Shown here one piece after another: positions 1-8,832 of a stretch of DNA of 30,681 nucleotides (positions within the stretch are counted from its first letter, which is position 1; each line of letters starts with the position of its first letter). A program made the translations under genes and the position numbers. Under the pieces are notes generated by a model. The model did no database searches. It had not been told where the DNA came from and saw nothing but the letters and a program-made list of their open reading frames with translations. Origin of the DNA: Silvimonas sp. JCM 19000 (lineage in GTDB: Bacteria > Pseudomonadota > Gammaproteobacteria > Burkholderiales > Chitinibacteraceae); contig BBFD01000010.1 of NCBI GenBank assembly GCA_001313065.1, forward strand, positions 1 through 30,681, written 5' to 3'.

Positions 1-750
1 GCCAGGCCCAAGGCGCTGGTGCAGTACGACGCCGCGACCGGGCAAGTCAGCACCCGTCCTGATGCGCCCGGCAACCCCTGGCTGGTCAAGTTTCCCGCGC
101 AGAACGAACACAAGGAAGTCTGTGTCATCGAGCAGCTTTATGCCGAGTTGGCTCGGGATTGTGGGCTGGACATACCCGAAAGTCGCTGCTTCGACCTTGG
201 CCCTGAACTGGCGGCATTCGGCGTCGCACGCTTCGACCGCGAAGGCGGGCTGCTCGTGCCGGTGCATAGTCTGGCCGGATTGCTGCAGGTGGACTTCCGG
301 ATGCCTGGTGCTAGCGACTACACCGCCTTTCTGCGGGCCACCCGCTTCTTGACGCGTGACGAGCGCGAAGTGGAGAAGGCTTATGCACGAGCCGTTTTCA
401 ACGTGCTCTTCCACAACCGTGACGATCATCCGAAGAATTTCGCATGGCGTCTCGGACGTGACCGGCGCTGGCGGCTGGCACCCGCCTTCGATCTGACCTT
501 CAGCGAGGGCCCGATGGGTCAGCACCACCTGGACATTTGCGGCGAAGGCGCCGCCATCGAACGCCAGCATCTGCTGCGCCTGGCGAAGGAGGGGGGCGTA
601 TCGATCAAACAGGCAGAGGAGGTCATCGACCGGATGTTGCTGGAGGCACGCTCATTGGCTGAGCGATTTGAGCGCGTTCCGATTAGGCAGACGATGGCGC
701 AGCAGATAAAATCCGTCATTGATACCTGTCGCCAGCGCTTGGAGCGCTGA
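1..750 (+). CDS. HipA-like serine/threonine kinase, C-terminal part (5' end outside window)
   Basis: The reading frame is open from the first base, starting A-R-P-K-A-L-V, so the gene begins upstream of the window; the GTG at 19 is an internal valine. HipA kinases are type II toxin-antitoxin toxins that phosphorylate a translation target such as a tRNA synthetase and are neutralised by a HipB-type repressor. Visible motifs are the ATP-site lysine in WLVKFP (about base 80), the catalytic segment HNRDDHPKNF (about 412-440) and the metal-binding Asp of PAFDLTFS (about 481-504). A basic helical tail ends at TGA 748-750. No frame break is seen, unlike nearly every other gene here. The antitoxin and the N-terminal subdomain are not visible, so whether it forms a complete TA pair cannot be judged. 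Confidence 0.85.
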   Translation, partial: ARPKALVQYDAATGQVSTRPDAPGNPWLVKFPAQNEHKEVCVIEQLYAELARDCGLDIPESRCFDLGPELAAFGVARFDREGGLLVPVHSLAGLLQVDFRMPGASDYTAFLRATRFLTRDEREVEKAYARAVFNVLFHNRDDHPKNFAWRLGRDRRWRLAPAFDLTFSEGPMGQHHLDICGEGAAIERQHLLRLAKEGGVSIKQAEEVIDRMLLEARSLAERFERVPIRQTMAQQIKSVIDTCRQRLER

Positions 751-1052
751 ATCCGAGCATCTCGCAATGGCTCGAGTTCACCGCTGAACATACTCAGCAC
801 TGCGTTCTTTGAGTACAAGCATGAGTATTTTCTTGGGCGGTGTAGCCTGTTAATTGTTTAAATCAATGCCTCGCAGGCGCAATCGCGCCTTAACGTCTAA
901 CTGGAGCGCCCAAGGGGCTAAGCCGGGCTGGCTGCGTGCTTGGCCCGCTGCCCCGAGCGGTCCGGCTGCCAGCCTGCAGAAGCGGCTGGCGCGCCGTCCA
1001 CGCTTCTGCGCGTTACCGCTATCACCGATCTGCCTGAGGACTGTCTACGCTC
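751..1052. other. Intergenic region after the hipA-like gene
   Basis: No convincing coding sequence lies in these 302 bases. There is a long-loop inverted repeat (ATACTCA at 790-796 and TGAGTAT at 822-828) running into TTT, which could be a weak terminator for the hipA-like gene. A compact 6-bp hairpin (AGGCGC at 875-880, GCGCCT at 885-890) follows. The rest is GC-rich without a recognisable motif. A possible ribosome site (GAGGA, 1036-1040) precedes the gene that starts at 1053. Confidence 0.5.
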
Positions 1053-1435
1053 ATGCCCATGCAACACATCCACCACGTCGCCATCATCTGTTCCGACTAC
1101 CCGCGGGCGAAGCACTTCTACACCGTGGTGCTGGGCTTGCAGGTGATTGCTGAGACCTACCGTGAGGCGCGCGACTCGTGGAAGCTGGATCTGGCCATCG
1201 GTGCAGCGCAGATCGAGCTGTTTTCTTTTCCCGGCGCACCGGCGCGGCCGTCGTATCCCGAGGCGCAGGCTTGCGACATCTGGCGTTTGCTGTGGATAAC
1301 ATTGATGTGGCGATCGCCGAGTTGCATGCCCACGCCGTGCACACTGAGCCGGTGCGTACCGATGAGTTGACTGGCAAGCGCTTTACCTTTTTTAGCGATC
1401 CGGACGGACTGCCGCTCGAATTGTACGAACGTTGA
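1053..1435 (+). CDS. gloA2: VOC-family (glyoxalase I-like) protein of the GloA2/YaeR type, one frameshift
   Basis: Small vicinal-oxygen-chelate protein, restored length 127 residues, close in size and sequence to E. coli YaeR/GloA2. The N-terminal half carries IHHVAIICSDYPRAKHFY, YREARDSWK and IELFSFP; the C-terminal half carries LRHLAFAVDNIDVAIAELH, KRFTFF and DPDGLPLELYE. The His of HHVAI and the last Glu of LELYE are the expected metal ligands. The halves lie in different frames: near 1270 the sequence reads GCGCAGGCTTG where GCGCAGGGCTTG would keep SYPEAQGLRHLAF in frame, so one G is missing. Start ATG 1053 is chosen because GAGGA lies 12 bases upstream; ATG 1059 is an alternative. Family members are metal-dependent glyoxalase-like proteins, but the substrate of this one is not established. 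It ends just before a strong bidirectional terminator. Confidence 0.85.
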
Positions 1436-1482
1436 TCCAGGTTGCAGCAGGCACCCGCCCCGGATAGCCCGCCCGACTCAAC

Positions 1483-1523
1483 AAAAAAAAGCCCGACGCA
1501 GCGATGCGGTCGGGCTTTTTTTT
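1483..1523. terminator. Bidirectional rho-independent terminator
   Basis: A-run (1483-1490), GCCCGAC stem arm (1491-1497), loop, GTCGGGC arm (1509-1515) and T-run (1516-1523). The A and T tracts on the two sides let it work in both directions, serving gloA2 on the plus strand and the membrane-protein gene on the minus strand, which converge here. Confidence 0.9.
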
Positions 1524-1553
1524 GTTTGGGCGCCTGAGCGCCGGGGCGGTGGT

Positions 1554-2010
1554 TCAGCGCGTCTGGCGCGAGGCCGAAGCAATGCGGCTAGCGCTGATGG
1601 CCAGTGGCAGCAATTGCTTCAGTACCGTGATGCTGAGTGAGGTCAGACCGAGGGCGGCCATCAGCGTCACGGCCAGGTTATCGGAATAAACCGCATCGTG
1701 CAGGCTCTTGGCGAAGGTGACGTTGCGCAGCGCGCCCAGCACGGCCCATAACGCGATCCAGCCGCCAATGCAGAGCAGCACACGGCCGACCAACACGCGT
1801 TTGCGATCCGCCTGGCCGTGGAACAACCACGTCAACGTGGGCAACAGGATAGAAAACAGCAGCAATGTCACTACGGCAAAAAATTGCGGGCGTAGTAAGT
1901 CTCAAGACATCAGGTAATTCGGGCGAAATCCAGGCGGCAATAAAGCCCGCGATGGCGCCAATTTGCACTCGTTCAAATAACGAATGCTTAGGTGCAGGAG
2001 TTTGCGGCAT
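1554..2010 (-). CDS. Small integral membrane protein of unknown function, one frameshift
   Basis: Starts at ATG 2010 with MPQTPAPKHSLFERVQIGAI and has about four hydrophobic segments: GAIAGFIAAWI, AVVTLLLFSILLPTLTWLF, RVLLCIGGWIALWAVLGAL and LAVTLMAALGLTSLSITVL. The N-terminal and C-terminal parts are in different frames. They join smoothly as TTPAIFAVVTLLLF if the A6 run at 1878-1883 (T6 in the coding strand) is read as five, giving 151 residues. I do not recognise the family. The start of the protein is faintly reminiscent of YagU-type inner-membrane proteins, which is too weak to name it. It is transcribed alone and converges on the terminator at 1483-1523. Confidence 0.6.
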
Positions 2011-2344
2011 GGCAAGCGTTTTCTTACGACGATAAATTTTTTTAATAATTGCCGCTGACGATTATCGATTTAGTAATTGTTGTATTTTTTATGTAGCGTA
2101 AGCGGGGTTTTTTTAAGCATTTGTGGGAGCAATCCTACCGTTGAATCAGGACTAGCGGCTATGGAAGTATCCATATGTGTCGTGCGGGTGCAACAAGCGT
2201 AGCAAAATGTATACAACATGCCGCGTAAGGCGGATACGCGTGCAAGCCGCTAGGGGCCTAGAGCTTTCAGAAAAAAATTACTAAATAAGACAGCTAAACT
2301 GCGATATCTCCGATGGTCTGCTGTCGACCAATTGGAAAAATATG

Positions 2345-2378
2345 AGAGTTCGCTCATGAACTCTTTTATAATTTTTTC
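2345..2378 (+). terminator. Putative leader terminator or attenuator upstream of the polysaccharide operon
   Basis: A 7-bp perfect inverted repeat, AGAGTTC (2345-2351) and GAACTCT (2358-2364), with a 6-base loop. It is followed by TTTATAATTTTTT. It resembles a short intrinsic terminator 160-200 bases upstream of the wza-like start, so it may attenuate transcription into the operon or end an upstream leader transcript. The stem is AT-rich and fairly weak. Confidence 0.4.
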
Positions 2379-2499
2379 GCGATTCTCGGAATGCTCCTAT
2401 GCGCTTACGACGAATTACCTCCGTTTCCTGACGGCGTCGAAGTTCACGCGGTGTTCCTTCGCAGCCACAGGCCTCTGTAAATTCCCTGTTGACTGCGTG

Positions 2500-2530
2500 G
2501 CCCCCCAGCCATGGCGCGGGGGCTGTTTTG
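2500..2530 (+). promoter_or_regulatory. GC-rich leader hairpin just before the wza-like start
   Basis: GCCCCC (2500-2505) can pair with GGGGGC (2518-2523) around a 12-base loop, followed by TGTTTTG, only 18 bases before the ATG at 2541. It could block ribosome access or act with the 2345-2364 hairpin as an attenuator. Structural inference only. Confidence 0.35.
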
Positions 2531-2540
2531 TGAAGTTGAA

Positions 2541-4991
2541 ATGAAGCTGAATTTTCTTGCTGCCCAACTCTCTCTCGTTGCCACCTCTGTTTGCCTTGCT
2601 GCCTCCGCCTACGCCGATACTTGCCTGTCGGGTAATGGCGATTGTCAGACCATACCCATGTCGCAATCAATGCAGCCAACGCGCAAAGCGCCAATGACCC
2701 CGCGCAAGCCAATGTGTACGGCGCAGATGGCGCGGATGGCTCGGGTAGCGGCTACGGCGCCAATAGCGTTAATGGCAGTGGCTACAGCGGGATTCCCCAA
2801 TTTCCTTCGATCGCTGGCCAGTCTGCCAACGGTCTGTCTCTGCAAAACCCGCGCATGAACGCCATGCAAGCCCAATTGCGCAATGGCCAGCAGCTCGGCA
2901 TGGGCACGACGCCCGGCATGAATGGCTTCAGCGGTTTTAATGGCAGCAATCAGCCGCCGCAGGGTTCGTGCTTGATGCCGGGCCAGTTCAACGAAATCCA
3001 GCGCTATTTGTGCGTCGGCAATAACGTGTATCTGCCCATCTTTGGCCAAAGCGTGTTTCGCCAGCCCAATGCGCAGAACCAGCCCGATGCGGTGGCGGTG
3101 GCGCCGGACTATGTGTTGGGCATAGGTGATTCGTTTTCGGTGCGCATCTGGGGCCAACTGGACGCCGATCTGCAACTGACCGTCGACCGCTCCGGCAGCG
3201 TGTTTATTCCGCGCGTGGGCACGATCTCGGTGGTGGGCGTGCCGTTTGGCGCACTCAAGCAGCATCTGACCCACGAAGTGGGCCGCGTCTTCCGCAATTT
3301 CGACATGGCCGTGACCATGGGCGCGCTGAAAAAAAACCTGCAGGTTTTTGTGGTGGGTTTTGTCCAGCAGCCGGGCACCGTCAACGTCAACTCCTTGTCC
3401 TCGATCATGAACGCGCTGTACGCCGCTGGCGGCCCGACCGCCAATGGCAGCATGCGCAATATCCAGCTCAAGCGCGGCAACAAGGTGGTGCAGAACTTTG
3501 ATCTGTACGACTTGCTGCTCAAGGGCGACAAGAGCGGCGATGTGATGCTGCAACCGGGCGATGTCATTTACGTGCCCGCAGTCGGGCCGCAAGTGGCGCT
3601 GCGTGGTGCGGTGCGCCAGGCGGCGATTTACGAAGTAAACGGCAAGGAATCTTTGCAACAGCTGATCGAGCTGACTGGTGGTTCCACTTCTAATGCGCTG
3701 GATGCCGTGGTTTCGATTGAACGCGTGGCTGCAGGCAAAGGCGCGTGGTGGAATCAACCCGAATGGCCGATGCCAGCAAAGTCTTTCTGCGCGCCGGTGA
3801 CATCGTGCAGGTCTACAAAGTATCGAACCGCATCGACCAGATGGTCAGCTTGCGCGGCAACGTCACCCAGCCGGTGCGGCAGGCGTGGCACGACGGCATG
3901 CATGTCAGCGACCTGATCACCAGCCGCGACATGTTGCTGGCGCCTGAATTCTGGACCACGCGCTATCAGCTCGATGACAAGCCCGCCACCCTGGGCGGTC
4001 TTGAAAACGTGCGCCGCACCCTGGTCACCGATCAAAACGAAATCAACTGGGAATACGCCGCCATCGAGCGGATCGACCCGGTCACGCTCAGCACGCGTCT
4101 GGTGCCGTTTAACCTGGCCCAGGCCATCAGCAAAGATCCGCAACAAGACCTGGTGCTACAAGCGGGTGATGCGGTGCATGTGTTTGCCAAGAGCGACATT
4201 CAGGTATCCAGCGTGCACAAGAGCCGCTATGTGCGGATCGAGGGCGAAGTGGGCGTGCCCGGTATCTATGAAGTAAAGCCGGGCGAAACGCTGGAAGAGC
4301 TGGTGGTGCGCATAGGTGGTGTCACCCCGCGCGCCTATCTGTATGCCGCCCAGTTCAATCGCGAATCGGTGCGTGAACATCAGCAAACCGAGATTGATCG
4401 CATGCTGGATCAGATGGCGGTGGATACCCAGCGCGAAGGCGCGAGCCAGGCTGCGAATGCCTTCAGCGCCACGCAGGCCGCCAACGCCACCAGCCAGCAA
4501 GAAGCCAACCAGTTGCTGATCAGCAAACTGCGCACGCAAAAGGCCACCGGCCGCATCGTGCTGGGCATGCAACCGGATGCCGCCGATGTAGAAACGCTGC
4601 CGCAGGTTGAGCTGGAAGATGGCGACACCTTTTTTTTGTGCCGACCCGGCCTGCCACCATCGCCATCGTCGGCGCCGTGTTCAACCGCAACACCGCCTTT
4701 GTGTACGACAAGCGCAAAACCATAGGCGACTACCTGCATCTGGCGGGCGGCCCCACCAACAACGCCGATGCTGCGCAGATTTATGTGGTGCGCGCCGATG
4801 GCAGCGTGATCAGCCAGAACCAGACCAGCATGTTTGGCAACGTCAAACGCGCCACCGCCTTGCCGGGCGACACCATCGTGGTGCCGGAACAAGTGGATCA
4901 CACCACCTTTGTGAAATCGGCGCTGGACTGGACGCAGATTCTGTCCAACTTTGCCACTGGCGTGGCGGCGATCAAGGTGTTGGGTGACTGA
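2541..4991 (+). CDS. Polysaccharide export protein, Wza/KpsD-like with several SLBB domains (3 frameshifts)
   Basis: Outer-membrane or periplasmic channel protein for polysaccharide export, restored length about 815 residues. Order: signal peptide (residues 1-25, ending SAYA); a Gly/Asn/Ser/Ala-rich low-complexity stretch to about residue 150; a Poly_export domain from about 185 (DYVLGIGDSFSVRIWGQL, SVFIPRVGTI); then repeated SLBB beta-grasp units (QVFVVGFVQQPGTV, VALRGAVRQAAIY, VSLRGNVTQPV, VRIEGEVGVPGIYEV, IAIVGAVFNRNTAFVYD); and a C-terminal SALDWTQILSNFATGVAAIKVL tail as in KpsD-like proteins. Frame breaks: a C missing near 2650 (CQTHTHVA restored), one base missing near 3750 (GKGRVVESTRM), and the T8 run 4630-4637 expected as six (DGDTFFVPTRP). 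The A8 run at 3329-3336 is in frame but probably carries three extra bases. First gene of the operon. Confidence 0.85.
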
Positions 4992-4992
4992 G

Positions 4993-6187
4993 ATGAATAA
5001 TCCGACTCCTGTAACCACCGCTGCTGTCGCGGACGAACTGAACCTGCTCGACCTGCTGATTATTCTGGCGTCGCGCAAACGCATGATCTTGTGGACCACG
5101 CTGGCGTTCTGCGCGGCGTCGGTGGTCTATTGCATTGTGGCCAAGCCGGTTTTTTGAAGGCAAAACCACCCTGTTGCCGCCGCAGCAGCAAAATGCGGCA
5201 TCCGCTTGATGTCGCAACTCGGCGGCCTTGCGGGCGGGCTGGGAAGCAGCGCCTTGGGCCTCAAGAACCCGGCCGATATCTACGTCGCCATGCTGCAGAG
5301 CGATTCGATTGCACTGCGCCTGATCGAGCGCTTCAAGCTGCAAGCGCTGTACAACGACAAAACCATGGTGGAGACGATCAAGGATCTGAACCATCACACC
5401 GATGTGGTTAACGGTAAAGATGGCTTGATGGCGGTCACGGTGCAGGATGAAGATCCAAAGCGTGCCGCCGCACTGGCCAATGCTTATGTCGAAGAGCTGC
5501 AAGCGTTGACCAAGCGCCTGGCCACCACCGAAGCCGGCACCCGCCGCATGTTCTTTGAACAACGCCTGAAAGATGCCAAAGATCATCTGGCCGATGCCGA
5601 AGTCGAGTTGAAGCGCACGCAAGAAAAGACCGGCGTGTTGCAACTGGAAGATCAGGGTCGTGCTTCCATCCAGAGCCTGGCTTCGATCAAGCGCAAATCG
5701 CGGCCAAAGAAGTGCAATTGCAGGTGATGGGCAAGGGAATGACCGATTCCAACCCGGACTACACGCGTACCCGTGCCGAGTTGTCCGGCCTGAATCAGCA
5801 ACTGCAGGCGCTGATGAAGGGGGGCGCGGGCGACGACGATGTCATCCTGGCCAAATCGAAAGCGCCTGAGGTCGGCCTGACCTATGTGCGCAAACTGCGT
5901 GACGTCAAATACTACGAGACGCTGTTTGAACTGTTGGCGCGCCAATACGAAATGGCACGCCTGGACGAAGCCAATCAGGCGCCATCATCCAGGTGGTCGA
6001 TTACGCTTTGCCGCCAGAAAAGAAAGCGCGCCCCAAGCGTGCGCTGGTGGTCTTGCTGGCCACGGTGGCCGGGCTGTTGTTGTCTATCGTCGCTGCGTTT
6101 GTGGGCCATGCGCTCAGCATGCTCAAAGCCGATCCGGCCCAGGCCGAGCGCCTGGCGCAATTGCGCAGCTTGATGCGGCGGGGCTGA
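4993..6187 (+). CDS. Wzz/GNVR-type chain-length determinant protein (4 frame defects)
   Basis: Inner-membrane polysaccharide co-polymerase that sets polymer length, restored length 398 residues. N-terminal transmembrane helix MILWTTLAFCAASVVYCIVA follows ELNLLDLLIILASRK, typical of the Wzz domain. A long periplasmic coiled-coil region follows (EAGTRRMFFEQRLKDAKDHL, TRAELSGLNQQLQAL). The GNVR-like end reads KYYETLFELLARQYEMARLD and VVDYALPPEKKARPKR, and a second helix ALVVLLATVAGLLLSIVAAF precedes a short cytoplasmic tail. There is no Walker-box tyrosine-kinase domain, so it is not a full Wzc. Breaks: T6 at 5150-5155 expected five (KPVFEGKTT); a C missing near 5205 (ASALMSQ); a G near 5688 (SIKAQIAAKEV); a G near 5982 (NQGAIIQVVDY). 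Starts one base after the wza-like stop. Confidence 0.85.
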
Positions 6188-6188
6188 T

Positions 6189-7442
6189 GTGAGCTTTATC
6201 GGACTAAGACAGCGTTTGGCCGGGCAACGTCAGTTGCTGGTTAACTTTGCCTCGCTGTCTTCGATCAACCTGCTCAATATGCTGGCCCCGGTCATCGTGA
6301 TCCCGTGGCTGTTGCACACGCTTGGCGTGCGACAGTACGGCGTGATCGCGCTGCACCAGTACCTGGGCCAGTTTGTGTTGATGCTGGTTGATTTTGGTTT
6401 CAATACCTGGTCCGTGAATGAAGTCGCTGGCCGCACCGATGATCGCGCCGGGCTGGCCCGGCTGGTGGGCAGTATTTATCTGATCAAGCTGGCGCTCAGT
6501 GGCCTGGTGGTGTTGGCGATTGCCGTGCTGACGCTGATGCCGCAATGGGCCGATGCCGCAGGCTGAGCCTGCCGTTGCTGGCCGCCTTCGCCGCCGTGGG
6601 CGTGGTCAATTCGTTCTATCCGGGCTGGTTGTTCCAGGGGCTGGAACGTATCCACGCATGATCATGCCGACTGCGCTGGCGCGTATGGGCACGCTTGCAC
6701 TGGTGTTTGCGCTGGTGCGCGGCCCGCAGGATATGTGGGCGGTGCCGTTGGCGTATCTGGTGTCGGGCCTGTTGCTGAATATCAGCGCGGCCCGCCAGGT
6801 GCTGTGTGCCGTGGGCATGCCCGGCCTGTTGCCGTGGCGCGAGATCGGCGTTGTGTCAAACAGGCCGGTGAAGTGTTCTGGTCGCGTCTGATCATCATGG
6901 TTTACGTGGCGTGCTCACCGATGCTGGTGCGCGCGGCGGCCGGGCCGGAAGGGGTGGCGATTTACAGCCTGTGCGAAAAAGCGTCAACCTGGGCCGCGTG
7001 CCGTTCGACATGCTGGCCAACGCAGCCTACCCCCGGCTGGCGCGCGAATATCGCAAAGCATTTGCCCAGCGGCTGCTGCAAGTGCAACTGCTTGCCGCCA
7101 TCGCCACGGTGTTGTTGCTGGTGCTGGTGCTGCAATTTGTCGGGCCGTGGTTGCTGCCCAGCCAATGGCCCATGCCAGCAAATATCTGATGCTGTACGGC
7201 CTGGCGCTGATCCCCATCGCCGCCCACAGTTTTATGGGCACCTGCGTGTTGCTGGTTCACGGCAAACGTTGGGCCTGAGCCTGAGCATCGTGGTTGGCCT
7301 GGCCGCCTACGTGCTGGCCTGGATCGCGGGTGGCTGGTATTTCGCCGACCCCGTGGCGCATGTCATCACCGCAATGGTGATGGTCGAATTCGGCATTTGC
7401 GCCAGCCGTTATTTTCATTCGCGTCATTCTGGATTGATATGA
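6189..7442 (+). CDS. wzx: Wzx-type polysaccharide flippase, MOP/PST superfamily (6 frameshifts)
   Basis: Polytopic inner-membrane protein predicted to flip undecaprenyl-linked repeat units to the periplasm; restored length 419 residues with about 12 hydrophobic segments. Family-like pieces: SSINLLNMLAPVIVIPWLLH near the start, GVRQYGVIAL, DFGFNTWSVNEVAG, FYPGWLFQGLERI, KQAGEVFWSR and PFDMLANAAYPRLAREY. The frame is broken six times, each by one missing base: near 6557 (AAGLSLPLL), 6655 (RIHAMIMP), 6857 (VVLKQAGEV), 6980 (EKAVNLGRV), 7178 (QWPHASKYL) and 7270 (GKRLGLSLS). This is the most damaged gene in the window. Every restored junction reads as a smooth flippase sequence, which argues for sequence error over decay. 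GTG start 6189; the stop overlaps the next ATG (ATGA). Confidence 0.8.
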
Positions 7443-8832
7443 ACAAGCCTTCCCGACACATCGGCGTGATTCTCGCCGCCGGCCGCGGAGAACGCAGCGG
7501 CTTTGACCGCCCCAAACAAATGATGAAGCTGGCGGGCCGCCCGCTGGTGGAACACACAATCGCGGTGTTCCAGGACAGCCCGGATATAGACCAGATCATC
7601 GTGGTCACCAACAAAGACTGCCAGGAACAGATCCAGGAACTGACCGCCAACCGGCGCTTCAGCAAGGTCAAAGCGGTCATCCTGGGCGGCAACGAGCGCT
7701 ACGAATCCTCGCTGGCCGCCATCGCCGCCACCGAGCATCTGACGCGCGATTACGCCGTCAAACTGGTGTTCCACGATGCCGTACGCCCGCTGGTCAACGA
7801 ACGCATCATCGCCGACGTGGTGCAGGCGCTAAAGCATTACAACGCCTGCGATGTGGTGGTGCCGACCACCGACACCATTGTTTCGGCCGACCCGCTGACC
7901 AACACCATCGACTTTATCCCCGACCGCAGCCGTTTGCGTAACGGCCAGACCCCGCAAGGCTTTGCCCTCGAAACGGTCAAGCTGGCTTATGAACGCGCGT
8001 TGCGTGATCCCGACTTCAAGACCACCGACGATTGCGGCGTGGTGCTCAAATATGTGCCGGACGAGAAGATCTATCTGGTCACCGGCGAGCAAGACAACAT
8101 CAAGCTGACCTACCGCGAAGAACTGCAGATTCTGGACAAGCTGCTGCAGATGAAATCGCATCGCGCGGCCTATCAGCCATCAATCCGCAAATCTTTGCCG
8201 AGCTGAAGCACAAGGTGCTGGTGGTGTTTGGCGGCAGCAGCGGCATAGGCCTGGATATGGTCAACCTGGCGCAAGCGCACCAGGCACGCGTGGTGGTTGC
8301 TGCGCGCAGCACCGGCGTCGACATCACCGATATTGCAGCGGTCAAACAGTGCCTGGCGCAAACCGCTGCCGAATTCGGCCGCATCGATTACGTGGTGAAC
8401 ACCGCCGCCGTGCTTACGCGTGAGCCGCTGGCCAATATGGATTACGCCGACGTGGCGCAATCGGTGCAAATCAACTACATGGGCGCGGTAAACGTGGCGC
8501 TGGCGTCGTTTGATTACCTGCGCCAGTCCAAAGGCCAGTTACTCAACTTCACCTCCAGTTCGTATACCTACGGTCGCGCCTTCTACAGCCTGTACAGCTC
8601 GGCCAAAGCGGCAGTGGTCAACCTGACCCAGGCGCTGGCCGAGGAATGGCACAGCGAAGGCGTGCGCGTGAACTGCATCAACCCGGAACGCACCGACACG
8701 CCCATGCGCAAACGCGCCTTTGGCACCGAACCGGCCGGTACGCTGATGTCGTCGCAGGATGTGGCGCAGCAAAGTCTTAATGTATTGCTCGGCAAAGTGA
8801 CCGGGCAGATTCTGGATGTGCGCAAGCGATGA
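7439..8832 (+). CDS. bcs1: Bcs1-like bifunctional CDP-ribitol synthase: ribitol-5-phosphate cytidylyltransferase fused to ribulose-5-phosphate reductase (1 frameshift)
   Basis: Restored 464-residue fusion, close to the size of Haemophilus influenzae type b Bcs1, which reduces ribulose 5-phosphate and activates the ribitol 5-phosphate to CDP-ribitol. Residues 1 to about 235 form an IspD/TarI-like cytidylyltransferase: GVILAAGRGERSGFDRPKQ nucleotide site, HDAVRPLVN, RNGQTPQGF, DDCGVV. Residues about 250-464 form a short-chain dehydrogenase: VVFGGSSGIG cofactor loop, NTAA, and catalytic YSSAK in the YxxxK position. The domains are split at 8167, where one missing G (RAGLSAINPQIF restored) moves the frame. 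The fusion rather than stand-alone IspD, and the adjacent phosphotransferase, support ribitol activation. A related cytidylyltransferase/SDR pair with another polyol or sugar phosphate cannot be excluded. Confidence 0.82.

Larger units (their letters stand above)
2011..2540. promoter_or_regulatory. Divergent promoter and leader region of the polysaccharide operon
   Basis: About 530 bases without a convincing gene, markedly more AT-rich than the flanks, between the minus-strand membrane gene and the plus-strand wza-like gene. It holds AT-rich tracts near 2030-2120, a CTAGG-GG-CCTAG palindrome around 2251-2262, and two hairpins listed separately. A TATAAT hexamer lies at 2367-2372 but has no matching -35 at 16-18 bp. 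I found no recognisable JUMPstart/ops element. Confidence 0.5.

Noticed and set aside
841..960. Integron attC-like site after the hipA-like gene
   Set aside because: TCTAAC and a small hairpin are suggestive, but paired core sites with the right spacing are absent.
2367..2372. TATAAT as the -10 element of the polysaccharide operon
   Set aside because: No acceptable -35 at 16-18 bp upstream, and it is part of the T-rich tail of a terminator-like hairpin.
2645..3757. 370-codon minus-strand open frame
   Set aside because: Antisense to the wza-like gene, His/Arg/Ala-rich with no family resemblance; a shadow of codon bias in a GC-rich gene.
7439..8160. Stand-alone IspD of the isoprenoid pathway
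   Set aside because: Fused to an SDR domain once one missing G is restored, and followed by a CDP-polyol phosphotransferase gene within the polysaccharide operon.
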